NCBI GenBank assembly: GCA_965223105.1
Contig: OZ244987.1
Location: 868,001 to 932,000 of the forward strand
Length of the DNA stretch: 64,000 nt
Direction of reading: 5' to 3'
Source: JABDMH01 sp965223105
Lineage (GTDB): Bacteria > Bacteroidota > Bacteroidia > Chitinophagales > Saprospiraceae
Shown: positions 16,478 to 26,363 of the stretch, piece by piece
Layout of the letters: the number at the start of each line of letters is the position of its first letter
Numbering within the stretch: position 1 is the stretch's first letter
The notes under the pieces: generated by a model
The model's input: only the letters and a program-made list of their open reading frames with translations
Databases searched by the model: none
Told to the model about the DNA's origin: nothing
Made by a program: the position numbers and the translations under genes

Positions 16478-17764
16478 ATGGGAATGCAACGAAGAGAATT
16501 CATTAAGCATTCAGGTTTGGCATCCACAGCGATGATATCAGCCACCTACCTGCCTGGAATGCTCCAGGGCCAGAAATTAAGGGTAGGTTTGATCGGTGCA
16601 GGTTGGTACGGCATGGTCATCACTGAAGCTGGTCTTGAAGTTGGAGGCATCGAGGTGTTGGGGGTCTGTGATGTGGATGAGAAACATCTGCAAGAGAGCA
16701 TCGATAAACTTGCCGGCATTCAAGGGAGCAAGCCCAAAGGCTATAAGGACTATCGGGAAATGTTGGAAGATGACCAATTGGATGCCATTTTTATTGGTAC
16801 ACCACCACACTGGCATGCCTTGCAATTTATTGCCGCCTGTGAAAAGGGACTGGATATCTATTGTGAAAAGCCCTTGGCCTATGACGTAGCCGAAGGTCAG
16901 GCCATGGTGGAGGCTGCTGCTAAAGCTGGAAATTATGTACAAATTGGGTTCCAGCGGAGAAAAGCTGAATCCTATCATAAAGCCCAGAGGATGATTACTG
17001 ATGGGGAAATAGGTGCTGTGCACCAGGTCAAAGCTCAAATTCATTACAATCCAAATATTCTGGATGTGACGCCCCAGCAGCCTCCTTCAACACTCGATTG
17101 GGACCAGTGGTGTGGGCCAGCATCCAAGCTAGAATATCGGCCAAGTATCGGCCACAAGGCCTGGAGGCTGGAAAAAGAGTATGGCAACGGACACTTGGTG
17201 GATTGGGGTATTCACCACATTGATGCCATCCGAATGATGTTAGATTTAGATATGCCCAATCGCCTTCATGCTACAGGTGGTATGAACACCTTACAAGGAA
17301 AAATCACTACGCCCGATACCTTGAATGCCACGATGTTTTTTGACGAGGTGACCTTGGACTGGCAACATCGCCTCTGGGGTACGGGTGAATTTGACAGAAA
17401 GTATAACAATGGCATTTTTATTTATGGTGAAAAGGCCACAATTTTTGCCTCAGACCGTGGCTTAATGGTCATGCCCAATACGAAGAACGCCGAAGCACAG
17501 ATCCATGAGGTTTCTGCACAGACAATTCGTCAAGACATGATGCGAGATTTTATTGATGCCGTGCAATCGCAGGATCCACAAAAGATTTCCGGCCCTGTTG
17601 ATGATGCTGCCAAATCTACGGCTTGTGTTCAATTGGCCATGATTTCCTACTACACCGGCGAAGGACTGGATTGGGATCCGGCTACGGGAAAGATTAGGGA
17701 AAATGAGCTAGCCAATCAGTACCTGGCCCGGCCATATCGTGAGGGTTATGATCGACCCAGCTAA
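16478..17764 (+). CDS. Gfo/Idh/MocA family oxidoreductase with twin-arginine signal
   Basis: A 428-residue protein. The N-terminus (MGMQRREFIKHSGLASTAMI) is a Tat signal, with R5-R6 and a hydrophobic stretch. A Rossmann motif follows (RVGLIGAGWYGMVITEAG), then the canonical E-K-P at residues 130-132 (IYCEKPLAYDVAEGQ) and the substrate histidine segment (HLVDWGIHHIDAIRMMLDLD). Expected to act in the periplasm on a sugar or polyol using tightly bound NAD(P). Unlike the member at 6729-8138 it has no uptake genes beside it; the nearest neighbours are a stress protein and a VOC protein. Only distantly similar to its paralogue, so not a recent duplicate. Confidence 0.9.
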   Translation: MGMQRREFIKHSGLASTAMISATYLPGMLQGQKLRVGLIGAGWYGMVITEAGLEVGGIEVLGVCDVDEKHLQESIDKLAGIQGSKPKGYKDYREMLEDDQLDAIFIGTPPHWHALQFIAACEKGLDIYCEKPLAYDVAEGQAMVEAAAKAGNYVQIGFQRRKAESYHKAQRMITDGEIGAVHQVKAQIHYNPNILDVTPQQPPSTLDWDQWCGPASKLEYRPSIGHKAWRLEKEYGNGHLVDWGIHHIDAIRMMLDLDMPNRLHATGGMNTLQGKITTPDTLNATMFFDEVTLDWQHRLWGTGEFDRKYNNGIFIYGEKATIFASDRGLMVMPNTKNAEAQIHEVSAQTIRQDMMRDFIDAVQSQDPQKISGPVDDAAKSTACVQLAMISYYTGEGLDWDPATGKIRENELANQYLARPYREGYDRPS

Positions 17765-18100
17765 GTGATTGGCCATCTAATAAAATGAAGCTGCTTTATG
17801 GAAGTAGAACCAGGATATAAAGGTGGGATCTTTTTTATTCGATGAGATTTATAAAAAGGCTATAGAACAGTTGAAATGGCATTCTCTTCCCGCACAGTAT
17901 GCGCATTTATAGTGACCTAACTGAGGCAGTCCGAGACCTTGAAATGATTTAATTTTTTAGAACAAGGAAGGATCACCAACGTATTGGTAACCAGGTGAAT
18001 GATAAGATGACAATAGCGCATTTATTTTTAATCCAGATCTTATTCGGCTTTCATAGGTAAGAACAACTATGTGGTAGAAAATCAGAAAAGTGAACATTAA
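17765..18100. other. Intergenic spacer, no gene seen
   Basis: 336 AT-rich bases between the oxidoreductase and the VOC gene. A short frame at 17899-17952 (MRIYSDLTEAVRDLEMI) faintly resembles the opening of a small Bacteroidota protein often mislabelled phosphoribosylpyrophosphate synthetase, but it stops after 17 codons and the continuation is broken. At most a remnant. Confidence 0.25.
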
Positions 18101-18493
18101 ATGGAGCAACGAATAACATTTGTGACCTTAGGTGTTGAGGACCTGGAGGCTTCTGTGGATTTCTACGAGAATAAATTCGGATGGAAGCGATCTGAGATAA
18201 GCAATGACAAATTGATCATCTACCCGTTAGATGGTACTCATCTTGCTTTGTATTCAAGAGAAGAGTTAGCTAAAGATGCTACGGTGGAACCCACGGGGAA
18301 TGGTTTCAAGGGATTTACAATGTCACATAATGTTTCTAGTGAGAAGGAGGTAGATGACCTGATCGCATTACTTAGAGACAGAGGTGTTCATATCGTGAAG
18401 GGGCCACAGAAGGTTTTTTGGGGCGGATACAGTAGTTATGTGGCGGATCCTGACGAAAATCTTTGGGAAATTGCCTATAATCCATTTTTGTAA
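18101..18493 (+). CDS. VOC superfamily (glyoxalase/bleomycin-resistance-like) protein
   Basis: A 130-residue single-gene protein with the VOC opening (ITFVTLGVEDLEASVDFYEN) and two beta-alpha-beta-beta-beta modules. The end, SSYVADPDENLWEIAYNPF, carries the conserved D-P-D-E-N-x-W-E-I, whose glutamate is usually a metal ligand. Members include glyoxalases, dioxygenases and antibiotic-binding proteins, and single-copy small ones are usually of unknown substrate. Cytoplasmic. No operon partner. Confidence 0.88.
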   Translation: MEQRITFVTLGVEDLEASVDFYENKFGWKRSEISNDKLIIYPLDGTHLALYSREELAKDATVEPTGNGFKGFTMSHNVSSEKEVDDLIALLRDRGVHIVKGPQKVFWGGYSSYVADPDENLWEIAYNPFL

Positions 18494-19251
18494 ATGCTGC
18501 GTAACCTCCAAGGCCAAAAATCTATTGTATTGACATTGGAAAGTGTGGTATTCTTTGCCCTAACGCGCTTAACCCGTTGGTAAAATCTGTTGCTATGAAA
18601 GCACCATCCATACTTTCCAAAGGTTGATGGATGATTTACTTTGCACAAACCACCAGACTTGGAGGAATGCTGTGTATCCCCAACCAGATTACTTCAATGA
18701 TATTTTCAGAAATAAGCCATCCTGGACCTATTGTCTAGAAAGTGTGAAATCCGTTGGTAGTAAGGTGGCAATGGTCTGTTGCATGAGATATCTTAATTCC
18801 TTTTAATAGCAATGATAGCGGCTAGGCGCTACCGTCTCTATCGGTCTGGATTGGTCGCTCCATGCAGAGTGCATTTCTTGGTGTTGTTCATCCTGATTTA
18901 TAAAGATGATAAAAGGGCTGAGCAGGTCAGGTCCACCTTAGAAAAGAGGAACCAGTAACCTCGGGATTTTGTGAACTGAATCGATAGCCTGCTCCCTACT
19001 AAGATATGTGTGAGCCCAGTCATTCCGATTGATATTTCCTCGCAAGAGCTACCGATGCAACAATAGTATAAGCATTTGCTGAATGAGTATAAGTATCTGA
19101 GCTGCTTGCCGCCTACTTTTATTTTCTACTTATCCAAGAGTGACGTCGCGTAATCTCAACAGGGCATTGTGCTCCCAATTATAGGCATCGCCACCAACAG
19201 GGAAAGTAACCGATCAATTAACACATTTAAAAACCTTAAAAATTTCTAGTC
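18494..19251. other. Long spacer without a convincing gene; one inverted repeat
   Basis: 758 bases with frequent stops in all frames. The longest plus-strand ORF (18624-18806, 60 codons) has an unusual residue mix and no family. An imperfect 13-bp inverted repeat (TTGGAAAGTGTGG at 18536-18548 against CCATACTTTCCAA at 18608-18620) encloses 59 bases and could be a small non-autonomous element or a decayed remnant. The promoter of the lipoprotein gene at 19252 must lie near the right end. Confidence 0.35.
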
Positions 19252-19956
19252 ATGAGAAAAAAATTTCAATTCACTTTGGCGATTCTTCTCGTCCTGATGA
19301 TTCTATCATGTTCGGACGACAATCTTCAACTGGCCGAATTATCGAAGAACACCAAGCAACAAGACATCAGCCCCCAGCTGACATTATCGACAGACAAATC
19401 GACTGTTGATATTTTCAACGCCATCACCGGAGAGATCTCGGGCCAGTCTACCTTACATCGCAGCAAGAACGGCCTAACCGTAAATTATCATTCCACAGAT
19501 CTCATGCCGGGACACGCTTACACCCTTTGGTGGGTGATCTGGAATAGTCCGGGAGATTGTGCTACCCCTAATCAGTGTGCGGATAGTGACTTTTTTAATC
19601 CCGCGGTCAACGTGGATGTGCTTTACGGTGCCGGACATGTAGTGGGAGAATCGGGTATCGGAAATTTTTCGGCCAGGCTCAAAGCTGGAGACTTGTCTAA
19701 ATCAATTTACGAGCTGCAAGGACTTCCCCAGCCCTACGGTGTTCAAGTAGGAAACACCTTCGCAGCGGAAGTTCACATGGTGTTGCGAAGCCATGGGCCG
19801 GCCGTACCTGGTCTTGTCGATGATCAAATAAATTCTTACACCGGAGGGTGCCCGGATGATGGTCTATTCTATGGTTTTCCGCCATTTACCGAGATACCTG
19901 ACGAGGTGGGAGAATGTGGAGATTTTGAATTTTCGATTCATTCTCCGGTTGAATAA
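19252..19956 (+). CDS. Secreted lipoprotein of unknown function (conserved Cys/His-rich domain)
   Basis: A 234-residue protein with a lipobox (LVLMILSC, cysteine 20). After a 40-residue linker comes one beta-rich domain: GHAYTLWWVIWNSPGDCATP, then cysteines in NQCADSDFF, a GAGHVVGESGIGNFSARL turn, and EVHMVLRSHGPAVPGLVDDQ with INSYTGGC. I recall this pattern (TLWWVIFNxPxxC ... HLVLRxHGP ... INxxxGGC) in uncharacterised secreted proteins of several phyla, but know no function. Conserved cysteines suggest disulfides outside the cytoplasm. It is isolated by 570- and 758-base spacers. Confidence 0.75.
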   Translation: MRKKFQFTLAILLVLMILSCSDDNLQLAELSKNTKQQDISPQLTLSTDKSTVDIFNAITGEISGQSTLHRSKNGLTVNYHSTDLMPGHAYTLWWVIWNSPGDCATPNQCADSDFFNPAVNVDVLYGAGHVVGESGIGNFSARLKAGDLSKSIYELQGLPQPYGVQVGNTFAAEVHMVLRSHGPAVPGLVDDQINSYTGGCPDDGLFYGFPPFTEIPDEVGECGDFEFSIHSPVE

Positions 19957-20526
19957 ATAGAGGCACCCTCTATTAAACCCAAAACATACAATAGGAGATT
20001 GCACACCTACATAGCATGAATCAATTTGGATCAGAATATATTGATATCCATACGATAGTAGCGGGAATCGCAACGTATCCTATTGAATTTTGGGTTATTA
20101 TGACGAAAGCATGAGGGAGGCAGTTTTGCACTGCCTCTCACACTGCTGGAGACGAATGACTGCTGAGCTTCTTCACCCTAAGGAACTTGCAGGTGAAAAT
20201 ATTAACAACTCCCTCCGGAGTTTCGAAGAACTGCTCCATCTCATACCTACCTTCACTGATCATAGGTATCTATACCGGATCAGCCTCTTTTATCTCTTAA
20301 AATAACTCTGTGAAATAACAATAGTAATACATAATAAAATTACCCATAGATCAGGTCCTGTGAAATCCTTTTTAGATCCAGCGGTAAAAAAGCCGGTTGA
20401 TCCCAAAGCCAGCAGATGCCATCTCATCTCTTGATCTTTGTCTTCAAATTTTTGGCATTGCCAAAGACCTGGCATCATCTCCACTGACCTAATCGTCCTT
20501 CATTCGAACTTCCTTATCTTCAAAAT
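19957..20526. other. Intergenic spacer with a hairpin, no firm gene
   Basis: 570 bases. GAGGCAGT (20117-20124) and ACTGCCTC (20130-20137) form a perfect 8-bp stem with a 5-base loop, without a T-run. On the minus strand a 45-codon frame from 20427 down to 20293 would encode a peptide with one hydrophobic helix (LWVILLCITIVISQSYF); it has no recognised relative and I do not call it as a gene. Confidence 0.3.
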
Positions 20527-22782
20527 ATGATTCTTGCGTCTATGGCTTTGCATTGGGTTTCAAATATTGGAGTAGAAGGGCGTCAAACCTTGTACTTGCC
20601 AGGAGAAAAGTATTTTCCAGCTTTTCTAAATAATATTTTATCAACGACCTTGTTTTTTGCTGCGATCTTAACGCTTGTGGGATGTTCAGAAGCGGATCGG
20701 GATCTTCAACCGGAACATGGAAATGTCGATTCTGGACATCCCTTCCTCATCGTCACTGCGGATCAATATGACGATTTAAGGAATAAGGCCGCCATCGAAC
20801 CCTGGAAATCGATGAAGGCAGATGCCATTAATCGCTCTGATGCCGGAGTTGATTGGAAAACAAGCAATTCTCAGAACGCCTATTCACTCCAGAAGTATAT
20901 TGGTGCTGCTGCGTTGGCTTATGTTCTGGATGTCGATAGGGCCGAACTCCATGCCACCCGGGTAAAGACAGCCATTTTGGAGGACTATTCACGACTGGAA
21001 TTAATTGACGGGGGAGCTTGGAGTGGGGTAGTACCTAATTTGGGTTCCTTTTTCGTGGCCATCTTATCGCTTGATATTGTATACGATGCTCTCACCAGTG
21101 AGGAAGTTCAGGCTTGTGAAGATGTGATCTCAAAGCAAATTTTCAAAATCAGCAGGGAAGGGTCTTGGGCTGATGTACGGCGAGGTACACATGGTACCTG
21201 GGATGTATACAAAGGCCTTCGAACTGAGCCCGATGATGCATATCATGATGGGATTATGATGCAGGTAACAGAAGATGGAGTGTCGCCGGTTACGATACAC
21301 TATGCCTGGGAGCGAGTAGGTGGCGGTAACAGCAGGATATCTAAATCGGGTTACATGGATGTACTGGAATTTACCGGCATCGACCGTCGGTATTACAATA
21401 GCGCCCGACTAAAGAAATTTTATCGTTGGCTCTTTGGATTGAGTGTGAATACAGCCAAAGAAATGGCCATTATCGGTGATATGTTGCCAACTCAAAATGT
21501 GCACAATGATATGCTTCACCGCCGGGTCGTGAACTTTGATGGCGAAGCAGCAGAGTACGCAGCATGGTTTCATAAGGGTGTAAAACCCATCGGAAATATA
21601 CTTACCTATATGATACCAAAAGAAGCCCTGCCCCCACCGAAAACACCGGTAAGTCAGATCTACACTGATGGTGGAGCTTTCTTTCGGGAAAGGCCAGATG
21701 ATCCCAATGGACTACATGCCGTTTTGTACAATATCAAGGGCCAGGATGAATGGCATACTCATCATGAGGTCAATGGCTTGGCCTTTTCTGCCTATAGAAA
21801 CCGTCTCCTGGTTAATGGCGGACGGTTGGGTGCTCCCGTGAGAGCCGCTCAGCTGAATAATACCCTCACCCTTCATGGCGCCAATCACAATCGGCGTGTT
21901 GGTGGTGGCATTACAGAAGGATTCACATGTCCAAAAATTGATTATGCAACTGGATTTTCGGGTCCGGCGATACAAGGTGGAAGCCATTTTCGCAGCCTCA
22001 TTATGATACATGCAGCTGATGGCGCTTTTGCCTATGCCCTTGTTTTTGATGAAGTCAAATCTCCTGCTTCTGCCACTAGCGTACAGACCTATTTCCATCC
22101 TGCCAATGAGAGCAGTGTCACGACAGTTTCCAATACACAGTTGTACGAGGCTAAGATTGACCACTACCCCAGTTCAGCAGGCGCTCATCTGACTTTCTTC
22201 TATGCCACACCACCGCTTCAGGTATTGGTAGAGAAAGTACCTTCAGCAGTTCCGGACCGCTATCCAAATTACCCGGATCACAACCGGCTGGAAGCGACAT
22301 ACCAAGCCAATCCGGAAGGGTACCTCAACATTGTGACCGTATTATTCCCTTCTGACATCGATCATCCTGCGGCTGTATTTCGACGCATATCAGATCAACA
22401 TTTTACGGGTGGTAGAATCATCCATGGAGAGGGTCTAACTGACGTCGCACTGGAGTCCAGGGGTGATCAAAAGTTTACCATCGATAGTGTTTCTTTTCAG
22501 GCCAAGTCCATGCTATACCGTGAATCTAACGATGGCAATGCATTCTTTTTCGCGAGAAAAGGCATTCATTTTTTCCATGGCGATGTGGGCTTTGACTCGG
22601 AAAACCCAGTCAGCATTTATTTCCGAGGAAGTACCGGTGCAGTGATTACAGATGGGACAGTTTTAACCCTCAGGGGTCCTATTTTTACTGATTTAAATCT
22701 TAATTCAGACGCGGTAATCTTGGAGCGAGCCGATGATTTTATTACCATCCAATTGCCCAAGGGTACTTACTATTTCAATTAA
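20527..22782 (+). CDS. Heparinase II/III-like polysaccharide lyase family lipoprotein
   Basis: A frame of 751 residues. A lipobox (FAAILTLVGC, cysteine 53) lies unusually far in, so translation may begin later, perhaps at a TTG near 20590 or 20596; no ATG fits better. The first 300 residues after the signal form an alpha-helical toroid (PFLIVTADQYDDLRNKAA, then YIGAAALAYVLD). The second half is beta-rich, with a DGGAFFRERPDD opening and a GQDEWHTHHEVNGLAFSAYR segment whose histidines resemble the active-site region of heparinase II/III-fold lyases. Such lyases cleave uronic-acid polysaccharides by beta-elimination. Exact PL family and substrate are uncertain. It stands alone. Confidence 0.68.
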   Translation: MILASMALHWVSNIGVEGRQTLYLPGEKYFPAFLNNILSTTLFFAAILTLVGCSEADRDLQPEHGNVDSGHPFLIVTADQYDDLRNKAAIEPWKSMKADAINRSDAGVDWKTSNSQNAYSLQKYIGAAALAYVLDVDRAELHATRVKTAILEDYSRLELIDGGAWSGVVPNLGSFFVAILSLDIVYDALTSEEVQACEDVISKQIFKISREGSWADVRRGTHGTWDVYKGLRTEPDDAYHDGIMMQVTEDGVSPVTIHYAWERVGGGNSRISKSGYMDVLEFTGIDRRYYNSARLKKFYRWLFGLSVNTAKEMAIIGDMLPTQNVHNDMLHRRVVNFDGEAAEYAAWFHKGVKPIGNILTYMIPKEALPPPKTPVSQIYTDGGAFFRERPDDPNGLHAVLYNIKGQDEWHTHHEVNGLAFSAYRNRLLVNGGRLGAPVRAAQLNNTLTLHGANHNRRVGGGITEGFTCPKIDYATGFSGPAIQGGSHFRSLIMIHAADGAFAYALVFDEVKSPASATSVQTYFHPANESSVTTVSNTQLYEAKIDHYPSSAGAHLTFFYATPPLQVLVEKVPSAVPDRYPNYPDHNRLEATYQANPEGYLNIVTVLFPSDIDHPAAVFRRISDQHFTGGRIIHGEGLTDVALESRGDQKFTIDSVSFQAKSMLYRESNDGNAFFFARKGIHFFHGDVGFDSENPVSIYFRGSTGAVITDGTVLTLRGPIFTDLNLNSDAVILERADDFITIQLPKGTYYFN

Positions 22783-22949
22783 AAGAAATTTCCTCATCTC
22801 GCGTAGATTGTTGGCATAAGTATTATCTCCAATGCTATGGAGTTTAATCTTCACAATTATCCAAAGTAAATGATGAAAATTGCAAGCCTTTTCCACGCAT
22901 TCTTCAGGCCTTATCGCCAGCATTCTTATCGCCACAAAATACTTCAATG

Positions 22950-24149
22950 CTACCCCCACCTGGGTTGAGCATCCAGATCCAAACCCAAAATCGCCTTACT
23001 TAAGATTTCTCGACTTAAATAGCGGTTCGCGGGATGCATTCTTCCCAATCTGGCATCACGGAATAATTTCTCCAGACCAGATTTTGGAAAGATGCCAAAT
23101 CCGCCAGCGATATCTAGTGCCCGATCTACAATGGGCCAACACTGTTCGGCCGCATTACACTTGGCCGCTATCAATTTGATCGCCCACCCCATTCCGTAAT
23201 CCTTGCCCTCAGACCATTCTTTGGCCACAATGTTTAACTGGGGCTCAACAGCCTCAAGTTTGAGCAACATCTCTGCAATGTCATGTTGCACACCCGGATG
23301 GTAAGCCATCAGTTCCCTAGTGATGGTGATCGACTTTTTAGTCTTTAGCTTTTCTAAAACGAGATCAAAAACACGCTTGGCCTGACCAAAATATATATTG
23401 GCAAATCCCATCAACGCCCAGGCAAAAATGCCCAGCACAAAGGCATCCATACCGGCAAAGCCGGCATCGAGCTCCCGGGCGATGTATTGGTCAGGTATAA
23501 ATACTCCATTCAGCACGGTGTCATCAGAACGAGTGGCTCGCATCCCGAGTACATTGTCCCACGTCTTCTTGATTTCAAAGCCATCAGTATCCCGAGGCAT
23601 AAAGGCATGCACAACCTTGGGGTGTTGGGGGTCACTGTTGTCTTGTCCGTGTAATCCCAAATATGACCACACGGGAGTCAAGCTGCCGAAGGATTTCCGC
23701 CCTGTGAAACGATAGCCACCCTCTACTTTTTCCGCCTTGGTTGTGGAGTAGAGACCGGGCAAATCGTTGCCTGTTTCGGCATGACCGGCTGCGAAAACCT
23801 TTCCAGCAGCGGCTTCACGTAAGATCCATTCCAGCGACTGATCACCCCCTCGCCACAAATCTGCTACTAAGCCAACCCAATATAAATGCATATTGATCGC
23901 AAGTGCCGTCGGTGCGGCATAATACCCCAATTGACGTTGATACTTCATGACGTCGTCCATCCGCATTCCGTAACCACCAAACTCCTCAGGTACTGGCAAA
24001 AGAAGATATCCAGCTTCTTTCAGTTCCTTGAAATCTTCATGAAAAAAGGAATTGTCTCGGTCGTATTGACCAGCCCGATCTTGACAACGTTCAAATATGC
24101 TGGTAAGGCTTTCAATAGATATGGTTTTTTTTGCCGGTTCACTGATCAT
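22950..24149 (-). CDS. Acyl-CoA dehydrogenase family flavoprotein
   Basis: A 399-residue cytoplasmic protein with all three domains of the fold. The N-terminal helices include the family phrase FKELKEAGYLLLPVPEEFGG (35-70). The middle beta domain has FAAGHAETGNDLPGLY and GGYRFTGRKSFGSLTPVWSY, the FAD-binding segment. The C-terminal helical bundle ends with DIAGGFGIFPKSGLEKLFRD and ARLGRMHPANRYLSRE. The GRMHPANR end resembles the DszC/HpaB-like flavin monooxygenase branch as much as true dehydrogenases, and I cannot see the usual catalytic glutamate with certainty. Role: fatty acid or aromatic compound oxidation. It is convergent with the lyase gene, with no partner ETF gene nearby. Confidence 0.85.
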   Translation of the reverse strand: MISEPAKKTISIESLTSIFERCQDRAGQYDRDNSFFHEDFKELKEAGYLLLPVPEEFGGYGMRMDDVMKYQRQLGYYAAPTALAINMHLYWVGLVADLWRGGDQSLEWILREAAAGKVFAAGHAETGNDLPGLYSTTKAEKVEGGYRFTGRKSFGSLTPVWSYLGLHGQDNSDPQHPKVVHAFMPRDTDGFEIKKTWDNVLGMRATRSDDTVLNGVFIPDQYIARELDAGFAGMDAFVLGIFAWALMGFANIYFGQAKRVFDLVLEKLKTKKSITITRELMAYHPGVQHDIAEMLLKLEAVEPQLNIVAKEWSEGKDYGMGWAIKLIAAKCNAAEQCWPIVDRALDIAGGFGIFPKSGLEKLFRDARLGRMHPANRYLSREILSKAILGLDLDAQPRWG

Positions 24150-24479
24150 GATGCTTATGATTTTTGTTTTAAATGTTCAATGGACTCAAGATAAAGCAGA
24201 AAAATATCCGCGACTAACACCCAGCGTTCAAATCTTGACACTTTTGATTCATCATGATGTCTGCGATTCAGCCATGGCGATTTTCAGTATCTTCCGATGA
24301 CAGATGTGATGAGGAAAAGGCTACTCCGGAAAGTTCCCACTAACTGGTGGAAAAAGGTTGAATACATCCATAAGGTGTATTATAATAAGAATGAATTTGC
24401 AGCGAGCAAGAGAATAGACTGATGGCGCCATTAAACAGGATGGCTGAGCCATTTCTGGTTCAAAATAAAAACGAGGAAA
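24150..24479. other. Intergenic spacer between divergent genes
   Basis: 330 bases between the start of the acyl-CoA dehydrogenase (minus) and the cyanophycinase-like gene (plus); both promoters should lie here. I see no exact TAnnTTTG box at a suitable distance and no strong palindrome. Confidence 0.35.
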
Positions 24480-25643
24480 ATGAAGAAAATATACTATGTA
24501 TTTGCCCTTTTGCTTACTCTTTTGTGTGCCGGCTTTTTACTTGCCAGGCAAACAGCGGAATCAGTGCAAGGAGGGTCCTCAGGACCGGAGAAGGGATACC
24601 TGATGTTGGTTGGAGGTGGTGTCAGTGAGCCCCTGTGGAACAAATTGAAACAGCTGATGGGAGGATCTGATCAGCACCTGATTCTAATCCCAACGGCTCT
24701 AAACGACGATTCACTTGATCATCAATTCCTGGTCGATTACCAGGCACGTTTTCATAGCTTGGGATTTTCCAATGTCACGGTTCTACATACCAGAAACCGG
24801 GAGATTGCCAATTCTTCCTCATTTGTTAAACCATTGAGTAATGCGGCGGCAGTATGGTTTAGCGGTGGACGTCAATGGCGTCATGCTGATGCCTATCTAA
24901 ACACCAACACTCACCGGGCACTGTGGGATTTGCTGGATAGAGGAGGGGTTATTGCTGGTAGCTCGGCTGGAGCAACCATTCAAGGATCTTATCTGGCTAG
25001 AGGAGATACCAAGCGAAATACGATTATGGTGGGAGACCATGAAGAAGGACTAGGATTTTTAAAAAATATAGCGGTAGATCAGCACCTGTTGAGGAGAAAT
25101 CGGCATTTTGATATGTTCGAAATCTTAGAAAAATACCCAGAATTGTTGGGAATAGGCATTGACGAAAATACGGCCATTGTAGTCCATGGAGATCGATTTC
25201 AGGTTATTGGAGATAGTTACGTCGCAGTGTATGATGGTACACGTTGGTCAGGCGAACGCGATACCATCTATTCACTTCCTGAGAGAAGCCGGGATTTTTA
25301 TTTCTTATCAGCAGGTGACGAGTATGATCTGGCACGACGGAAAATCGTTGAATTCCAAGACCGCGTATTTATTGATCTTTCACGGGAACAGAGGCATAAC
25401 CTGGTGGGGAGATATCAAGCGGAGGAATCCGACCGTCGGGTGGAGATTTTTATCGAAAATGATTCACTGAAGGCAATTCAACAATGGAATAAAGAAAGAT
25501 ATCCGCTGCTTGCTGAGTCAGCCAGTAGATTATTTATACCCGAAACATCCATATCGTTTGAATTCATAACAGACAAGAACGGCAAAGTACTTGGATTTGA
25601 TGTGCCGGCCGTAGATGAAACCTTCAAGAAGGTGATTGAGTAG
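24480..25643 (+). CDS. Cyanophycinase-like peptidase (S51 family), secreted
   Basis: A 387-residue protein with an N-terminal hydrophobic signal (YYVFALLLTLLCAGFLLARQ). The S51 fold follows: GYLMLVGGGV, VWFSGGRQWR (127-133) and the nucleophile elbow GVIAGSSAGATIQGS with Ser162. This is the signature of cyanophycinases and peptidase E. It hydrolyses dipeptide bonds, classically the beta-Asp-Arg storage polymer; an exported form suggests scavenging of external peptides. Residues about 300-387 form an extra beta-rich domain (LVGRYQAEESDRRVEIFIEN) similar in style to the lipocalin-like tails of S12 hydrolases. Upstream bases 24466-24479 carry a purine-rich stretch before the ATG. Confidence 0.85.
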   Translation: MKKIYYVFALLLTLLCAGFLLARQTAESVQGGSSGPEKGYLMLVGGGVSEPLWNKLKQLMGGSDQHLILIPTALNDDSLDHQFLVDYQARFHSLGFSNVTVLHTRNREIANSSSFVKPLSNAAAVWFSGGRQWRHADAYLNTNTHRALWDLLDRGGVIAGSSAGATIQGSYLARGDTKRNTIMVGDHEEGLGFLKNIAVDQHLLRRNRHFDMFEILEKYPELLGIGIDENTAIVVHGDRFQVIGDSYVAVYDGTRWSGERDTIYSLPERSRDFYFLSAGDEYDLARRKIVEFQDRVFIDLSREQRHNLVGRYQAEESDRRVEIFIENDSLKAIQQWNKERYPLLAESASRLFIPETSISFEFITDKNGKVLGFDVPAVDETFKKVIE

Positions 25644-25896
25644 AATAGAGAGGGGTGCAAATCAGACCATACTTTTTCAATGATGGCAGCGGTTGAAAGA
25701 AGCTTTTGGTAACGCTGATCACTGCAGGAGTCAACCTGAAATTGTTAAATTCGAGGAAATCATATCATCTGCCGATTTTAAAACCTTTTACGAAAAATCT
25801 TGAGATAAGAGCCTTTTTTTGACAAACTGAACCATTACTTACAAGACATGAACAATTACATTGAGAACATTTCTATTACCAAATAATCATAGACAT

Positions 25897-26133
25897 ATGA
25901 AATCGATGACTTGCAAACAATTGGGTGGTGCCTGTGGTGAGGTTTTTCAAGCCGAAACTTTTGATGAAATTGCACAAATGAGTAAGGCCCATGGCACCGA
26001 GATGTTTGAAAAAGGCGATCAGGCACATTTGGAGGCGATGAAACAAATGCGTGAATTGATGAAGTCACCTGTAGCAATGCAGGAATGGTTCGAAAGCAAG
26101 AAAAAGGAGTTTGAAGCCTTGCCTGAAGACTAG
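25897..26133 (+). CDS. DUF1059-like small protein
   Basis: 78 residues from the ATG at 25897. An in-frame codon at 25861 would add 12 residues, but MKSMTCKQLGGACGEVFQAE is the family start. The pattern C-K-x-L-G-x-x-C followed by FDEIAQMSKAHGTEMF and helical repeats (AHLEAMKQMRELM) is that of DUF1059-type proteins. It is soluble, with two cysteines that could bind metal or form a disulfide. Function is unknown. Single gene with 253 and 230 bases of featureless sequence either side. Confidence 0.7.
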   Translation: MKSMTCKQLGGACGEVFQAETFDEIAQMSKAHGTEMFEKGDQAHLEAMKQMRELMKSPVAMQEWFESKKKEFEALPED

Positions 26134-26363
26134 CTTAGATCCTTTCTTGATCCCAGGTGTACGTCAATGAAGTGTTTGAGATGCAAAGAAGGCTAATGTC
26201 CTGACCTGATGCCTGGGTAACAGGATTTAGAACTGTATCGAAGCCACGAAGGACAGGCACAGATTTTTTGTATAACATTCTTGCAGGAAATCAAACTGAG
26301 TTCTAGTGAAGATGGTTACGGCTGAGTTAAAAGAGCCATCTTGTGTTTAAATTTAGAAGATAG

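Noticed and set aside
17899..17952. Start of a PRPP-synthetase-labelled small protein
   Set aside because: Only 17 codons before a stop and no clear continuation; the resemblance may be chance.
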